64,000 nt of DNA from Undaria pinnatifida (taxonomy: Eukaryota > Sar > Phaeophyceae > Laminariales > Alariaceae): NCBI GenBank assembly GCA_012845835.1, contig JABAKD010000023.1, positions 23,499,108-23,563,107 on the forward strand, read 5' to 3'. A program made the translations under genes and the position numbers. Below, piece by piece: positions 1 through 9,042 of this stretch (positions are counted from its first letter, which is position 1; every line of letters begins with the position of its first letter). Below the pieces are notes generated by a model. The model saw nothing but the letters and a program-made list of their open reading frames with translations, was not told the DNA's origin and did no database searches.

Positions 1-118
1 TCGACCCTTCACTGCCCCAGCGTCCACAGTTTTAGCACTGCAGCGTTGACACCCTCCGCTGCTGTGCGAGTGCTCGTTTCAAGTTCGGTTCGAGAGGTTT
101 TTTCGTCTTGGCCCCCGC

Positions 119-642
119 GTGACTAGAACTTGAATTTAGTGAACGCTGAAACTCTGTGTTGGCTTTTTTGGGCAAGGCTGTCGGCGTGTGCGATGCCCTA
201 TATTCCACCATTCATGGGTACGCGGGGGCGAATACCACTTTCTGTATGGGGAAAGCTGCGATAGTGCGGCACTCTACGCTGCTGTCGACGCAACTGTCCC
301 TATATAGTGCGGTCGGTGTGGGTACGGATTTTTTTCAGCTGTTCAGGCGTTAGGCCGTCTTCCTATTGCAGCCCCCCCCCGTGACTAGAACTTGAATTTA
401 GTGAACGCTGAAACTCTGTGCTGGCTTTTTTGGGCAAGGCTGTCGGCGTGTGCGATGTCCTATATTCCACCATTCATGGGTACGCGGGGGCGAATACCAC
501 TTTTTTTATGGGCACCGCTGCGATAGTGCGGCAATCTACGTTGCTTTCGACGCAACTGTCCCTATATAGTGGGGTCGGTGTGGGTACGAATTTTTTTCAG
601 CTGTCCAGGCGTTAGGCCGTCTTCCTACTGCCGGTACTTGTG
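119..642. repeat. Tandem duplication, about 262-bp unit, two copies
   Basis: Copy 1 runs from 119 to 380 and copy 2 from 381 to about 630. Both begin with the same 40-base block (119 and 381) and share the TATATAGTG-containing middle. Each copy holds a 65-codon open frame on the plus strand, but these differ only as the repeats do and resemble no known protein. Copy 2 fades at its 3' end into a related degenerate sequence. The 118 bases before the array show nothing recognisable. Confidence 0.9.
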
Positions 643-1270
643 CTGCCCTTCCTCAATGCTGCTAGGTTAAATGCTGCAATACGTTTTTGCAGCTGTCACG
701 ACGGATACTGTCCGTTGCAATGCGGTTTACAGTTGGCGGAGACACTGAGCACTACACTTTTGGCGCAAAAGCTGCCTTTCTGCTGGTGGCAGTACACGTG
801 CTGCCCTTCGCGATGCTGCCAGGGTCTACGAATGCTGGCATTTTTTTTCTCTGCGCATGTTCGGACAGCTACTGCCCGTTACAGAGCGTTTACTACAGTT
901 CGCGGAGGTACTGCGATTTACTGCTTTTAATACTTGTAGTGCAAGTGGAGATCAGCCCGTTTGATGCGATACTTGGTTACAAACAGCCTTTCTATTCGGC
1001 TGCGGGCGTACACACCTTTTTACAGCTGGTCTTGGTATTATACCACCCTTTTTAAGGCGGTTGGTGTGGTGGGCGTACACCCCTTTTCTACAGCTGGTCT
1101 TGGTATTTTACTACCCGTTTTAAGGCGGTTGGTGTTGTCGTCACCCACGGTCACAGGAGAAATCTTGCAGCAATCAGCACTACCGTCTCTCTATAGTGCG
1201 GTCGGTGGGGGAACTGCCTTGTTCGGACGCTATACTACCCATCATGGTGCAGTTGGAATTTCGCTTGCAA
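643..1270. repeat. Degenerate CTGC-rich repeats with a 68-bp tandem pair
   Basis: The stretch continues the low-complexity style of the array before it. Short blocks such as CTGCCCTTC and ATAGTGCGGTCGGTG recur at irregular spacing. A clear tandem pair starts at 1021 and 1089 (68-bp period, common core CAGCTGGTCTTGGTAT). Open frames here are made of these repeats and I do not regard them as genes. Confidence 0.6.
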
Positions 1271-1279
1271 TTAATTTTA

Positions 1280-1710
1280 GACAGATTGACCACCTCAAGC
1301 AACACACAGCGTGCACAAACCTCCAGGAACGATTAGAGGTTGAACTATGTAGAGTAAAATGCAAAGTTGTACAACGTGTTCAGAAATATGTACATTGCCA
1401 ACCTTCGTGGCGGACCACTTTGTGCAATCTGTGTGATTGTGGCAAGATTGACAACCTCAAGCAGCACACAGGTTGCGCAAACTTCCAGAAGCATCCCAGG
1501 TTGAACTATGTAGGGTGAAATTAGGTTGTGCAATGTCTTCAGAAATACGGAGTATGTAGATTGGCAACCTTCGTGCCGAACCATTTTGTGCAACCTGCTT
1601 AATTGCGACAAGATGCACAACCGCAAGCAGCACACAGACTGCGCAAACTTCCAGAAAGGCGCCAGGTTGAACTATATAGGGCAGAATAACCAAGTTGCAC
1701 AATAATACGT
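1280..1710. repeat. Satellite, 162-166-bp unit, three copies
   Basis: Matching anchors (CAAGCA/GCACACA followed by GCGCAAAC-like sequence) lie at 1294, 1456 and 1622. Each unit then carries AGGTTGAACTA, a GTTGTACAA-like block and AACCTTCGTG. The copies differ by scattered substitutions and small indels, so this is an old array. Open frames on the minus strand follow the repeat and have no recognisable domain. Confidence 0.9.
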
Positions 1711-2139
1711 GGGACCTTGTGAGAGATTATACAATGGGGGGGGGGTCGGCCACCTGCGAACGGCTACGCCTGCTGTAGCTTTGGCGGCTCTCGGCTGAGC
1801 ACAACGCCACGAACGTAGATTTGGCGGCTTTTGGCTAATAGCTCAACGCCACCGGCAACGTTAGGTCACCACCGCCTCTGTTGCTGCATCTGCTGCTGTG
1901 GTGCTGCTCTGGTGCTGCTATGGTGCAGGTATGGTGTCGCTGTGGTAGTTTTCGTAATGCTGGTGGTGCTGCTGTCGCGTTTGTGCGAGGACGAATCTCT
2001 GTCTCGCACACAACAAGCGCGGTGTGCTGCGGTATGCTGCTGCATGTGTGTTTGTAATTTTTTTTTGTGGGTGATGGGTGACGTGTACAGCAGACAGGTA
2101 TCATACCCGGTTAGAGTTGCACCCCGTCTAAATGAGACC
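1711..2139. other. Unassigned spacer with short repeats
   Basis: The spacer contains a run of G at about 1736-1746, two related blocks near 1780 and 1820 (TTTGGCGGCT...GGCTNA), and CTG-rich sequence. The 144-codon plus-strand frame from 1831 is Val/Cys/Leu-rich low complexity, and I do not think it encodes a real protein. Confidence 0.4.
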
Positions 2140-2262
2140 CGGATACCCGGTACTGAGACCCGGGTACCCGGTGGCGGGTACCCGGAATCGTCGGACCCGG
2201 AATGGACCCGGGTGCGTTCGCGGATACCCGGGTACTTGGAGCCCGAGTACCCGGGTACCCGA
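2140..2262. repeat. GGTACCCGG-type degenerate minisatellite
   Basis: Blocks of (A/G)CCCGGGTACCCG recur about every 15-25 bases. Each block is nearly palindromic around GGTACC, so single strands could fold on themselves. It merges into the left arm of the foldback repeat that follows. Confidence 0.75.
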
Positions 2263-2627
2263 TGATTGTACTAGATACACACACTGCTGGTACAGTACAC
2301 TGAAAGGAGAGCAATGAGCGATACGCGATACACACGATACCCCTTCGAGCGGACGCGGACCTACTTTACCATGAGCGAAGAGATGTATAGGCAGCAAGGA
2401 ACTGTAGCCTCTGAGGCAGCAGGTCTTGCGGCCGCACCAGCGAAGGACATAGCAGAGGAAGCAGGACCTACTCCAGTCCCTTGCCTCCTATCTACCCATA
2501 TCTTCTCCGTCCATGGTAAAGTTGGTCCGCGTCCGCTCGTAGGGGTATCGTGTGTATCGCGTATCGCTCATCGTTCTCCGTTCAGTGTATCTATAGCACA
2601 AATATCGGATACCCGGGTACGGGGTTT
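2247..2627. repeat. Foldback element: two ~150-bp inverted arms
   Basis: The left arm (about 2247-2402) and right arm (about 2476-2627) are imperfect reverse complements. They share the blocks GATACGCGATACACACGAT, GAGCGGACGCGGACC and TTTACCATG, and a weaker match runs inward to a spacer of about 75 bp. The outer edge of both arms is the GTACCCGGGTA motif. No transposase is present and no target duplication was identified. This looks like a MITE or a rearranged palindrome. Confidence 0.8.
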
Positions 2628-2800
2628 CGTCCTGTGGCCATGGAGTACGTTTCGACGCCAGCGCTCGCAAGCCCCGGGGGGGCGCCACCAGCTGCCACCC
2701 CCCGCGCTCGACAGGGCACCACCGCCGCCACCTGGGCTCTCCGCGCTCGATAGAGCGCCACCCCTAGAGCTTCCGGTACCGGGGCGCCCATGCCGGCCTC

Positions 2801-3436
2801 TTGAACTTGGCATATGTGGCGGCGTGGGTCCAGCGGGCGCTCGACGACGCCGACCAGACGAGTATCAGGCGTGAAGCACGCCGACGTCGGTTTGAAGAAG
2901 ATGTTGAGCGGGCGAAGACCGCTGCACGGGAGGCGTGCCTGGAAGTGAAGCGGGCGCAACAAGCCCTGGCCCAATCAGTTGCGTCGGCTGCAGCGAGAGC
3001 TACCGCGGCCCCTTCGCCTTCAACGCGCCCGCAGGATGTCGCACTCCAACGACGACGACCAGGGAATGACGCCTTCTTCAAGGGCAGCGTCACGTGCATG
3101 GCGTCGGCACCAAGGGTAGACTTCTTCACAGCATTGGCGACCGCGGCGGTGGAAACGGCCTGCGCCCTCCTCACGTCAGAAAGGCCGGCGTCGCGGCAAG
3201 CGGACCCCCTTCCAGTGGAAGTGGCCTGGACTCGCATGGATTGTACCTCCTATGCAGGACAGACGAGAGCCGCCCCGACCCTTGCCCTCGTCAAGGCCCT
3301 GCGGAAGGCCGAACCCCGGAGGAAGAGTTGGCGGAACACAACCGGAGGAAACAGCGACGCAGCGACATTGGTGACCGCGGGGACCGCAACCATGGGGACC
3401 CAGGCTACGGTAGGGGGGTCCCTTTTTGGGCCTTGA
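2801..3436 (+). pseudogene. Unidentified coding relic, possibly gag-like
   Basis: A 211-codon frame begins with an Arg/Glu/Ala-rich stretch (residues about 20-65) with heptad-like character, consistent with a coiled coil. A second frame from 3094 becomes more protein-like near its end, with a Cys-poor segment followed by EEELAEHNRRKQRR, reminiscent of the basic tail after a gag zinc knuckle. This suggests a frameshift around 3230. High G+C content alone can keep frames open, so the call rests mainly on the clear gag-like coding just downstream. Confidence 0.35.
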
Positions 3437-3665
3437 ATTTCAGTGGCTAGGGGTCATTCGCGCGAGTAACCCCTATGTTATTTTGCTATCTTACGTTTTC
3501 TTCATGTTGTATATTGACGAAATCGATCCGCAATGCAAAGGTAACCTAAGATGCTCCAAAACAACTGTCTAAACCATTTTCATCCGTGAGGTACAAAGTC
3601 ACTCGTGCGACTGGCTCAAACACACCACTGGAAACGGGGGTACCCCCCCCTACCGTAGCCTTAGT
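3405..3665. repeat. Short inverted repeat around a non-coding spacer
   Basis: A block with GGCTACGGTAGGGGGG near 3408 returns as its reverse complement with CCCCCCCTACCGTAGCC near 3643. The intervening ~220 bp contains no open frame of note and lies between two gag-like blocks. It may mark an insertion or a junction between two element copies. Confidence 0.6.
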
Positions 3666-4893
3666 CTGGGGGTGGTGGCTTCCGGGGTGGCGGCAAAAAT
3701 GGTGGGGGTGGCGGGGAAGGCGCATCGGGTGCTGGCGTGGCTCAGGGCGCCGCCGAGGGGGAAATTTGGTCCAACAACCGGGGCAGTTGGCCGCAGCTCT
3801 GGCGGAGGCAAAGGAGGGCGGAGGAACGGCGCGAGAGAACGTTCAGCGTGGGATGGCTCGTCAACCTCCTCCCGCTCGTCTTCGGCCTCGAGCTCGGACG
3901 ACAGCAAGATGGCCGTGGCAGTAGACAAGAGGTGTCAAGAGCTATGACGGGAAAGGCATCTGGGCATAAGGCTTTCATCCTCCTTTTGCGTCTGGTGTTG
4001 ACGCACTTCGACGGGGTTGACACGGAGGCGAGTCATCCCACGGTAGGGGTTGCACGTTTATCGCCAAAACATCCCTGGGCGATTGAATTCCTCATGTGAG
4101 GAACTGCCGGTTAATGAAGTAATTTCATGATTACATTTTATTTTTGGACTAAGGCATAGAAGCTTGGTTGGGTAGTGCGAACGAACGCCTTCGAAGTCAT
4201 TTTTCGGGTGAGATATTGAGTTGTTCATGTGAGGAATCCAAGGGCTTTCTGCTGCAATCCTACCGTGGGATGGCTCAGGAGGGCTACACTAAGTTGCATA
4301 TTTTTGGAGTGTGTAACGGCACGCGTTTTTCTGATTTCAGTCGGGAGTTTCGCGTACTTGTGTGGACCGCTACGGGGAGTGAGCGTGTTTGGTCTCCGGG
4401 GACGGATGTGGTGTTGGAGGTGGTTCGGGTGGCGGCGAATGAGCAATTTCCGGCTCTCATGCCTGCGTTCTACCCTGGGTCGAAGGCAACTTACCCGCGG
4501 CCATAGGCCTCGTTGGATGCTATATGGCGGGCGTTTAGTGCCTAAGCGCATAGTAAGACACCTGCCGTCAACGGCGAAGCATTTTTTTCTCTGCCTGTTT
4601 CTTCGACGGGAGCGCGGGCATCCGCCCCGTCGGGGCCCCGGCCTGCCGATCATGGGCGCGGCCAGGGCCGAGTGCTGTCCCAGTCGCTTTCGTGGCAGAC
4701 GGGCATCATTACGCAGAAAGTTTCGCCGTTTATGCCTCGTTCAAGACAGACAACCCTCCTCTTTGGAGCAGCCTCCTTTCACGTCGCGCTGATGCCCTTC
4801 GAGAAAACCGGGGGCTTTGCATCAACTGCCACTAAGGCAATCATTCCTTCAAGCGTTGTAGGCGTCCTTTCATTACTGCGAGTAGCTACTTGA
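3660..4893 (+). pseudogene. Gag-like polyprotein relic (Ty3-type element)
   Basis: A coherent coding signal passes through several frames. The first part (about 3660-4099, frame change near 3840) ends with an acidic/aromatic stretch containing LTHFDGVDTEASHPTV. A second part (4168-4506) includes CEESKGFLLQSYRGMAQEGY and FSREFRVLVWTATG, then NEQFPALMPAFYPG. After the TAG at 4504 the same frame continues with a plausible ASLDAIWRAF stretch, another stop near 4541, and goes on to 4893. The continuation of sense across stops is the evidence for decay rather than separate short genes. I recognise the style as a retroelement gag but cannot name a family. Confidence 0.55.
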
Positions 4894-6239
4894 ACCCTGA
4901 ACTTGGCAAACGTGGCGACGATGACGCACACCGACGTTGGAAAACACGCATGGTCTGCTACCGCCGAGACGACAAACCTTCTCGCCCGAACAACCGCAGG
5001 AAAAATTGTCGCCATCGTTCAGGTCAATCGCGAGGGTACCACCAGGATCACGGCCAGGCCAACTGTCACAACGATACCACATACAATTCGGATGACCATG
5101 GTGGTATCCCGCGCTCGCCCGCCTCTTCTGCCCCCACTCCTGCTCCTCGAGTGGGCTTTGGAGCCACCCATAACCCGGGCGAAAATACTCACGCGCGCCA
5201 GCCTGGTACATTCCGTACCGGCAGTCGATAGCTCGACGGCGGTACGGCACCGTCGACAACACTGTCGGGGACGCATCTTTTGGTTTCAGAAGATGCTCGT
5301 GTTCCCGTTGCTATCCTATCCAACAAAGCAGCACAAATTGCCTTTGTCAAGAGCCCACGGGCTCCTACGCCGTCTGCGGACGATTCTCACGGCGTAGTAT
5401 CGGCGACGGAAACTAGCGCTTCAAACGTGGTTCCCCCCAGCCAGGTAACTGTTTTTCGACGGCAAGAACGCGCGCTTCCTGCGACGTTCCCCTCGGTCAT
5501 GGTCTGAGTTTAGCGACGGGAACCGTGCTTCCAGCGCCGTTTCCCTCAGCCGCAAAAAAAATCGGCACCGGGGGTACGCGCTCCAAACGCCGCCCCCATC
5601 AACCATGGCACGGGAGCCTGCACTTTGCGCACCCCCCCCCAGGCACGCATCGCGTAGCAATATAGCTGCGGTGACGGAGCGTCGCCTTTTTCATTTTTCA
5701 CGGGAACGTGTTGATCTCCCCATCTCCCTGACCAGGCGATGTCGGTCGCTTTTTGGCGTGGGACGGCCGACCCTCAAGCACATTTTCTTACCACGAGGTG
5801 ACGGTCGGTTTGAGGTGCGGGAAGGCCAACACTAAAACAACGAGATATTTTGCGAGGTTCGATGCGGTGTTTGCTCGCGATAGCAACGGCCGCTCTTTTT
5901 TTTCTTTTCGTTCTTCTATCAAGGAGGAGTCGACAAGATCAGCTACCTTGTCTCCCTTCTTCAAGAGGCCTAACGGAAAAGAGCCTCCTCGGGTAAAAGC
6001 ATTATTGCCACCTGCCCGAGCCCCGCTCCAGAAAACGCCCACAAGGCCTACGGGCCCTGCTTCGCCTTTTAGCATGCTAACCCACGTGTTTTAGGCTACG
6101 TCTGCCCCAGTGGCAAATAATCGAGACCCGACACTGCGCAATGGGTCAGTGGTGACGCCACGGCCTCCAGCCTAATCAGCTAGACTCTTATTCCCGTGAA
6201 GATACGGAAGAATCGCACCTCTCGTCAAGCAATAACAAC
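4894..6239 (+). pseudogene. Decayed continuation of the retroelement, no clear domain
   Basis: Open frames on the plus strand shift repeatedly: 4890-5231 is Asn/His/Arg-rich and could be a worn nucleic-acid-binding tail of gag, and 5280-5507, 5605-5835 and 5753-6094 follow. None shows a protease or RT motif. A retroviral-type aspartic protease would be expected here, but no D[ST]G context was found. Confidence 0.3.
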
Positions 6240-6870
6240 TCCGTGCCCCCTGCCCCTTCGGGCGCAGTTAGAGCAGTTCTTTGCGATTTTACGCCAAAGA
6301 GCGACAAGGCCACGACGCGACCACCTGCGGGTTCGGACTCGCGCCGTGCTCCCGAGGTCGTGCGTTCCCAAATGATAACGCTGCAGACCCAAAGTGCCGA
6401 AGACTGGTGTTCCCACAGAAAGACATTGCAGACCCAAATGCCCAACGAGGCTACCGACAGTGCCATGGGTGTCGGACTCTTTTTCGGGTGCAGTGAGGGC
6501 GGCTTCTTACGAGTTTCCGCCAGCTAGTGAGGAGGACCCGAGGCTAGAAACCGCGGGTGAGGACTCACACCATGCTCCCGAGGCCTGGTGTTCCCGCAAC
6601 GGGATACTACAGGCCCAAAGAGCACAGGACTGGTGTTTCCCGAAGGAGACATTGCAGACCCAAATATCCAACGAGGCTACCGAAGGGTTGGCACCGTCGG
6701 TTTTTGCCATTTTTCGGGCGTATTTAGAGCAGATTCTCGCGTTTTTCTGCCAACGAGCGAAAGCCAACCGAGGCGAGAAACCACAGGTTTGGATTCGCGT
6801 CGTGTTCCCGAAGCCTGGTGTTCCCGGACGGGGACATTGCAGGCCCCATTCCAATACGATTTTTGACCCT
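6240..6870. repeat. Tandem array, 226-230-bp unit, about 2.7 copies
   Basis: Anchors TTCGGGCGCAGTTAGAGCAG-like occur at 6258, 6484 and 6714. Inside each unit a shorter block (CCTGGTGTTCCCGNANGG... ATTGCAGGCCC) repeats about every 50 bp. The array is directly upstream of, and in frame with, the NADAR coding, so a 270-codon frame (6394-7206) joins them. The repeat-encoded part is probably not a folded domain. Confidence 0.8.
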
Positions 6871-6878
6871 TCTCTCGA

Positions 6879-7330
6879 ATACTCCACAAACGAAGTGGTG
6901 ACATTCTGGCAGCCCCCATCCTATACTTCACCGTGGTCCCCTTCGTCGTTTGTCGTGGACGACGTGCCATATTCTTGCGCGGAGCAGTACATGATGGCCG
7001 AAACGACCAGGCTTTTCCAAGACCATCGAGCAATGGAGCTCATCATTTCGTCGCCTAGACCAAGAACACGCAAACGCATCGGTCGAGGCGTGCGCATCTT
7101 TGATTCCGGTGTTGTGGACAGGGAGAAGCAAAACGCCGTGTTATCTGGCACCTATGAAAAATTCACGCAGAATCCACTCATAATAAAATCACCGCTTGAG
7201 CTCTGACAACGAAATTCCGGCTGAAGCCAGCCCTCTGGACCCTACGTGGGGCATTTGTCTCGAGGACGATGATCCCAGGGCCAACAGCCAAGGCCAGTAG
7301 AGAGATAAAATTTTCTCGGTGAGGGATTTT
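6879..7330 (+). pseudogene. NADAR-family (YbiA/DUF1768-like) domain, broken
   Basis: The predicted protein matches the NADAR family in order: an N-terminal VVTFWQPPS..SPWSPSSF segment, then VDDVPYSCAEQYMMAE (6955-7002, the Glu of AEQY at 6982-6984 being the conserved acidic residue), then KRIGRGVRIFD, EKQNAVLSGTYEKFTQNP, and the C-terminal AEASPLDPTWGICLEDDDPRA block. NADAR proteins act on ADP-ribose-type substrates; several are N-glycosidases that remove ADP-ribose from modified guanine or act on riboflavin intermediates. Two lesions are visible: a frameshift near 7202 and a TAG at about 7295 where the family usually has Trp before Arg. The domain covers nearly the full usual length of about 150 residues. 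Its place between gag-like and RNase H coding is unusual. What it did in the element is unknown. Confidence 0.85.
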
Positions 7331-7785
7331 CTGCCGTTCGCGAATCTATTCGCGACCGCGAGACCGGGTCGGCGCACCCGGCCTCCCCTAGTCGGTTCCG
7401 CACCTGCACTGCCGCTGCAAAAACCAAGGAATCTTGTCCGCGCCACGGCCGGGCCGTTAACAGCGGTCAGCGCTCGCAAAGCTTCCCCTTCGGAGTTCCC
7501 GAGCTTTTTCTCGGGCGTGTTGGCCAATTAAAAGCCGTGAAGTTTTGGAAATAGCTTCTGGCGTTGGTCCTGACCTTGCGCTGTCAGAACAGGGCCCCTT
7601 TTCGTCGGGGGTACTGTGACGCTGGACGACGTTTCGCTCACTATGAAAATCGAGTACGTCAGTCGAGCAACGCTCGACTCGGAGAGGCACTAGACTCCTC
7701 TCGACTTTTTTTGGGGGGGGACCGGCAGCAATGTTTGGGCTCCCAAACGCTTCCGAGGGTACTGTGGGGAACAAAGTTCCGCATA
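7331..7785 (+). other. Short unassigned stretch where RT would be expected
   Basis: There is no YxDD motif or other RT signature. One plus-strand frame runs from 7564 into the RNase H relic but is not recognisable before about 7780. It includes a run of eight G at 7712-7719. About 1.5 kb of coding would be needed for RT plus the rest of RNase H, so a deletion is likely. Confidence 0.5.
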
Positions 7786-7965
7786 TCACCCGGCCACAAG
7801 GCAAAGGAGAGCATTGGCAAAGTGGGGACCCTCAATGCACGACTTCAGCGGTAGCTTGAGTTCGTCACCGCGTTCGATTGCACACTCGAGTACCGCAAAG
7901 GCAGCGCCACGGCATCGCCTATTTTTCTGGCCCGCTTTCCAGAGCCTGCTACGGAGTACGACCAC
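7786..7965 (+). pseudogene. C-terminal end of Ty3-type RNase H
   Basis: The frame reads GKVGTLNARLQR, a stop (TAG, 7852-7854) in place of an expected Trp, then LEFVTAFDCTLEYRKGS and a PEPATEYDHSG stretch. The W-x-x-(F/L)..FD.(T/V)(L/I)EYRKGS pattern followed by a worn NADFLSR-like segment is the classic end of RNase H in Ty3/gypsy Pol. The catalytic residues upstream are absent, so only the last ~60 residues remain. It is in the same frame as the linker that follows. Confidence 0.85.
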
Positions 7966-8085
7966 AGTGGCTTGACAAAATCCAACCCCGTGGGGTTGAC
8001 AAGCCCCGACCCCGTTAGAGATAGCGATGTCTACCTCCTGCGGACCGGCGGGCTGTGCGCTCCCTCCTCGCCGATCCCAGGGGTC

Positions 8086-8265
8086 GGTTTGGGTGGACTC
8101 GTGCCCCGCACCGAAAGCACTGCTTTGGGTACACTCGTGCCCAGCACCGAACGCACTGCATCCAGTGGAGTCGTGCCCTACGCCGAAAGCGCTGTCTTGG
8201 GTGGGCTCGTGCCCCGCATTAAACATGCGGCCTTGGGTGGGCTCCCTCTCACCTCTACGGCATTT
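8086..8265 (+). repeat. 36-bp in-frame minisatellite in the Pol linker, five copies
   Basis: The block CTCGTGCCC or its variants recur at 8098, 8134, 8170, 8206 and 8242, an exact 36-bp period. In the Pol frame this gives 12-residue repeats of the type xLGGLVPRTESTA. The array lies between RNase H and integrase, where Ty3 Pol usually has a short linker, so the linker was expanded without breaking the frame. Confidence 0.9.
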
Positions 8266-8327
8266 CACGAGTTTCGCCCACACCAGCCACGTATAAGGAT
8301 TGACGGCCTTTCTGCTACGCTGTTGAA

Positions 8328-8840
8328 ATGAGGTGTGCTAATTCCGTCGCGCGTTATTCGCATGCCGATTGGAAGCGAGGCCAGCACACTGAGCCGACGT
8401 GCCACGCCACAATACGTTACATCTCTATCGGCCGGCCATCGGTCCTGCCGCCCGCCTTTTTGGCGTGCTACCCCTCGCACAAGCGTCCCTCCCTCCCAGA
8501 CATCCAGGAGCTGGCGGGTAAGGGTCGACCACATACAACCGACGACGACATCGTCCTACTCGTCCGTAACCCGACACTGCCGCTAACAAGGTCTAACAAA
8601 CCCAACTCTGTGGAGCGAGTTGCTTGCTTGTTAAACGACGAGCCAGGTCGCATCTACGTCCCCCTGCTTATGCGCCCTTGGATCATGCAAGTTTGTCACT
8701 CGACGCCCTCTTGTCACCTTGGCACCACGCGCACATTGTGCATGCTCTGGAGCGGTTTTATTGGGGGATTAGCATGAATGTGTGCACCCGGTGGTGGGTT
8801 GTTGTCTCGCGATTTATCATGCCCCCCGATTTATGGGATT
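8328..8840 (+). pseudogene. N-terminal part of Ty3-type integrase
   Basis: After a frame change near 8330 the frame 8328-8777 reads a pre-integrase segment (RYISIGRPSVLPPAF, PSLPDIQELAGKG, TTDDDIVLLV) and then RIYVPLLMRPWIMQVCHST and PSCHLGTTRTL. The two His of the HHCC zinc-binding module (H-x5-H in CHSTPSCH, about 8696-8719) are present. A further frameshift near 8757 moves ERFYW...MNVCTRWW into another frame, giving the third ligand (Cys). The fourth ligand and the whole DDE core are missing because a minisatellite replaces them at about 8850. Confidence 0.85.
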
Positions 8841-8870
8841 CCTTTCACAATACATGATCCCCACTTCAAT

Positions 8871-9042
8871 ATATCATCCCCCCCTGAAATATATCACCCC
8901 CCCCTGAAACATATCATCCCCCGCTGAAATATATTACCCCCCCCCGAAGTATATCACCCCCCCTGAAATATATCATCCCCCCCTGAAATATACCATCCCC
9001 CCTAAAAAATATAATCCCCCCCTGGGGATGATATATTTCAGC
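8871..9042. repeat. 20-21-bp C-rich minisatellite ending in an inverted monomer
   Basis: The monomer is CTGAAATATATCATCCCCCC with C-run length varying from six to ten; about eight direct copies run to 9022. The last unit (about 9023-9042) is in reverse orientation as GGGGATGATATATTTCAG, so it can pair with any copy before it. A weaker related block with CCCCCCCCCGATATA follows near 9078-9115. Confidence 0.9.

Larger units (their letters stand above)
2640..8860 (+). mobile_element. Decayed Ty3/gypsy-like retroelement carrying a NADAR domain
   Basis: On the plus strand, in order: gag-like coding relics (2801-5240), a tandem array (6240-6870), a NADAR-family domain (6879-7330), the C-terminal end of RNase H (7786-7960), a repetitive linker (8086-8265) and the zinc-binding start of integrase (8328-8840). 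That order, RNase H then integrase, is the Ty3/gypsy order. Protease and reverse transcriptase were not found; only about 450 bp separates NADAR from RNase H, so RT has probably been deleted. No LTRs were identified. Many stops and frameshifts show it is dead. Treating the NADAR part as cargo of this element is inference from its position and strand. Confidence 0.7.

Noticed and set aside
3672..3947. Independent Ser/Gly-rich gene
   Set aside because: Coding sense passes to another frame and joins the gag-like relic downstream.
8871..9042. CRISPR-like array
   Set aside because: Direct 20-bp units with no unique spacers; eukaryotic minisatellite.
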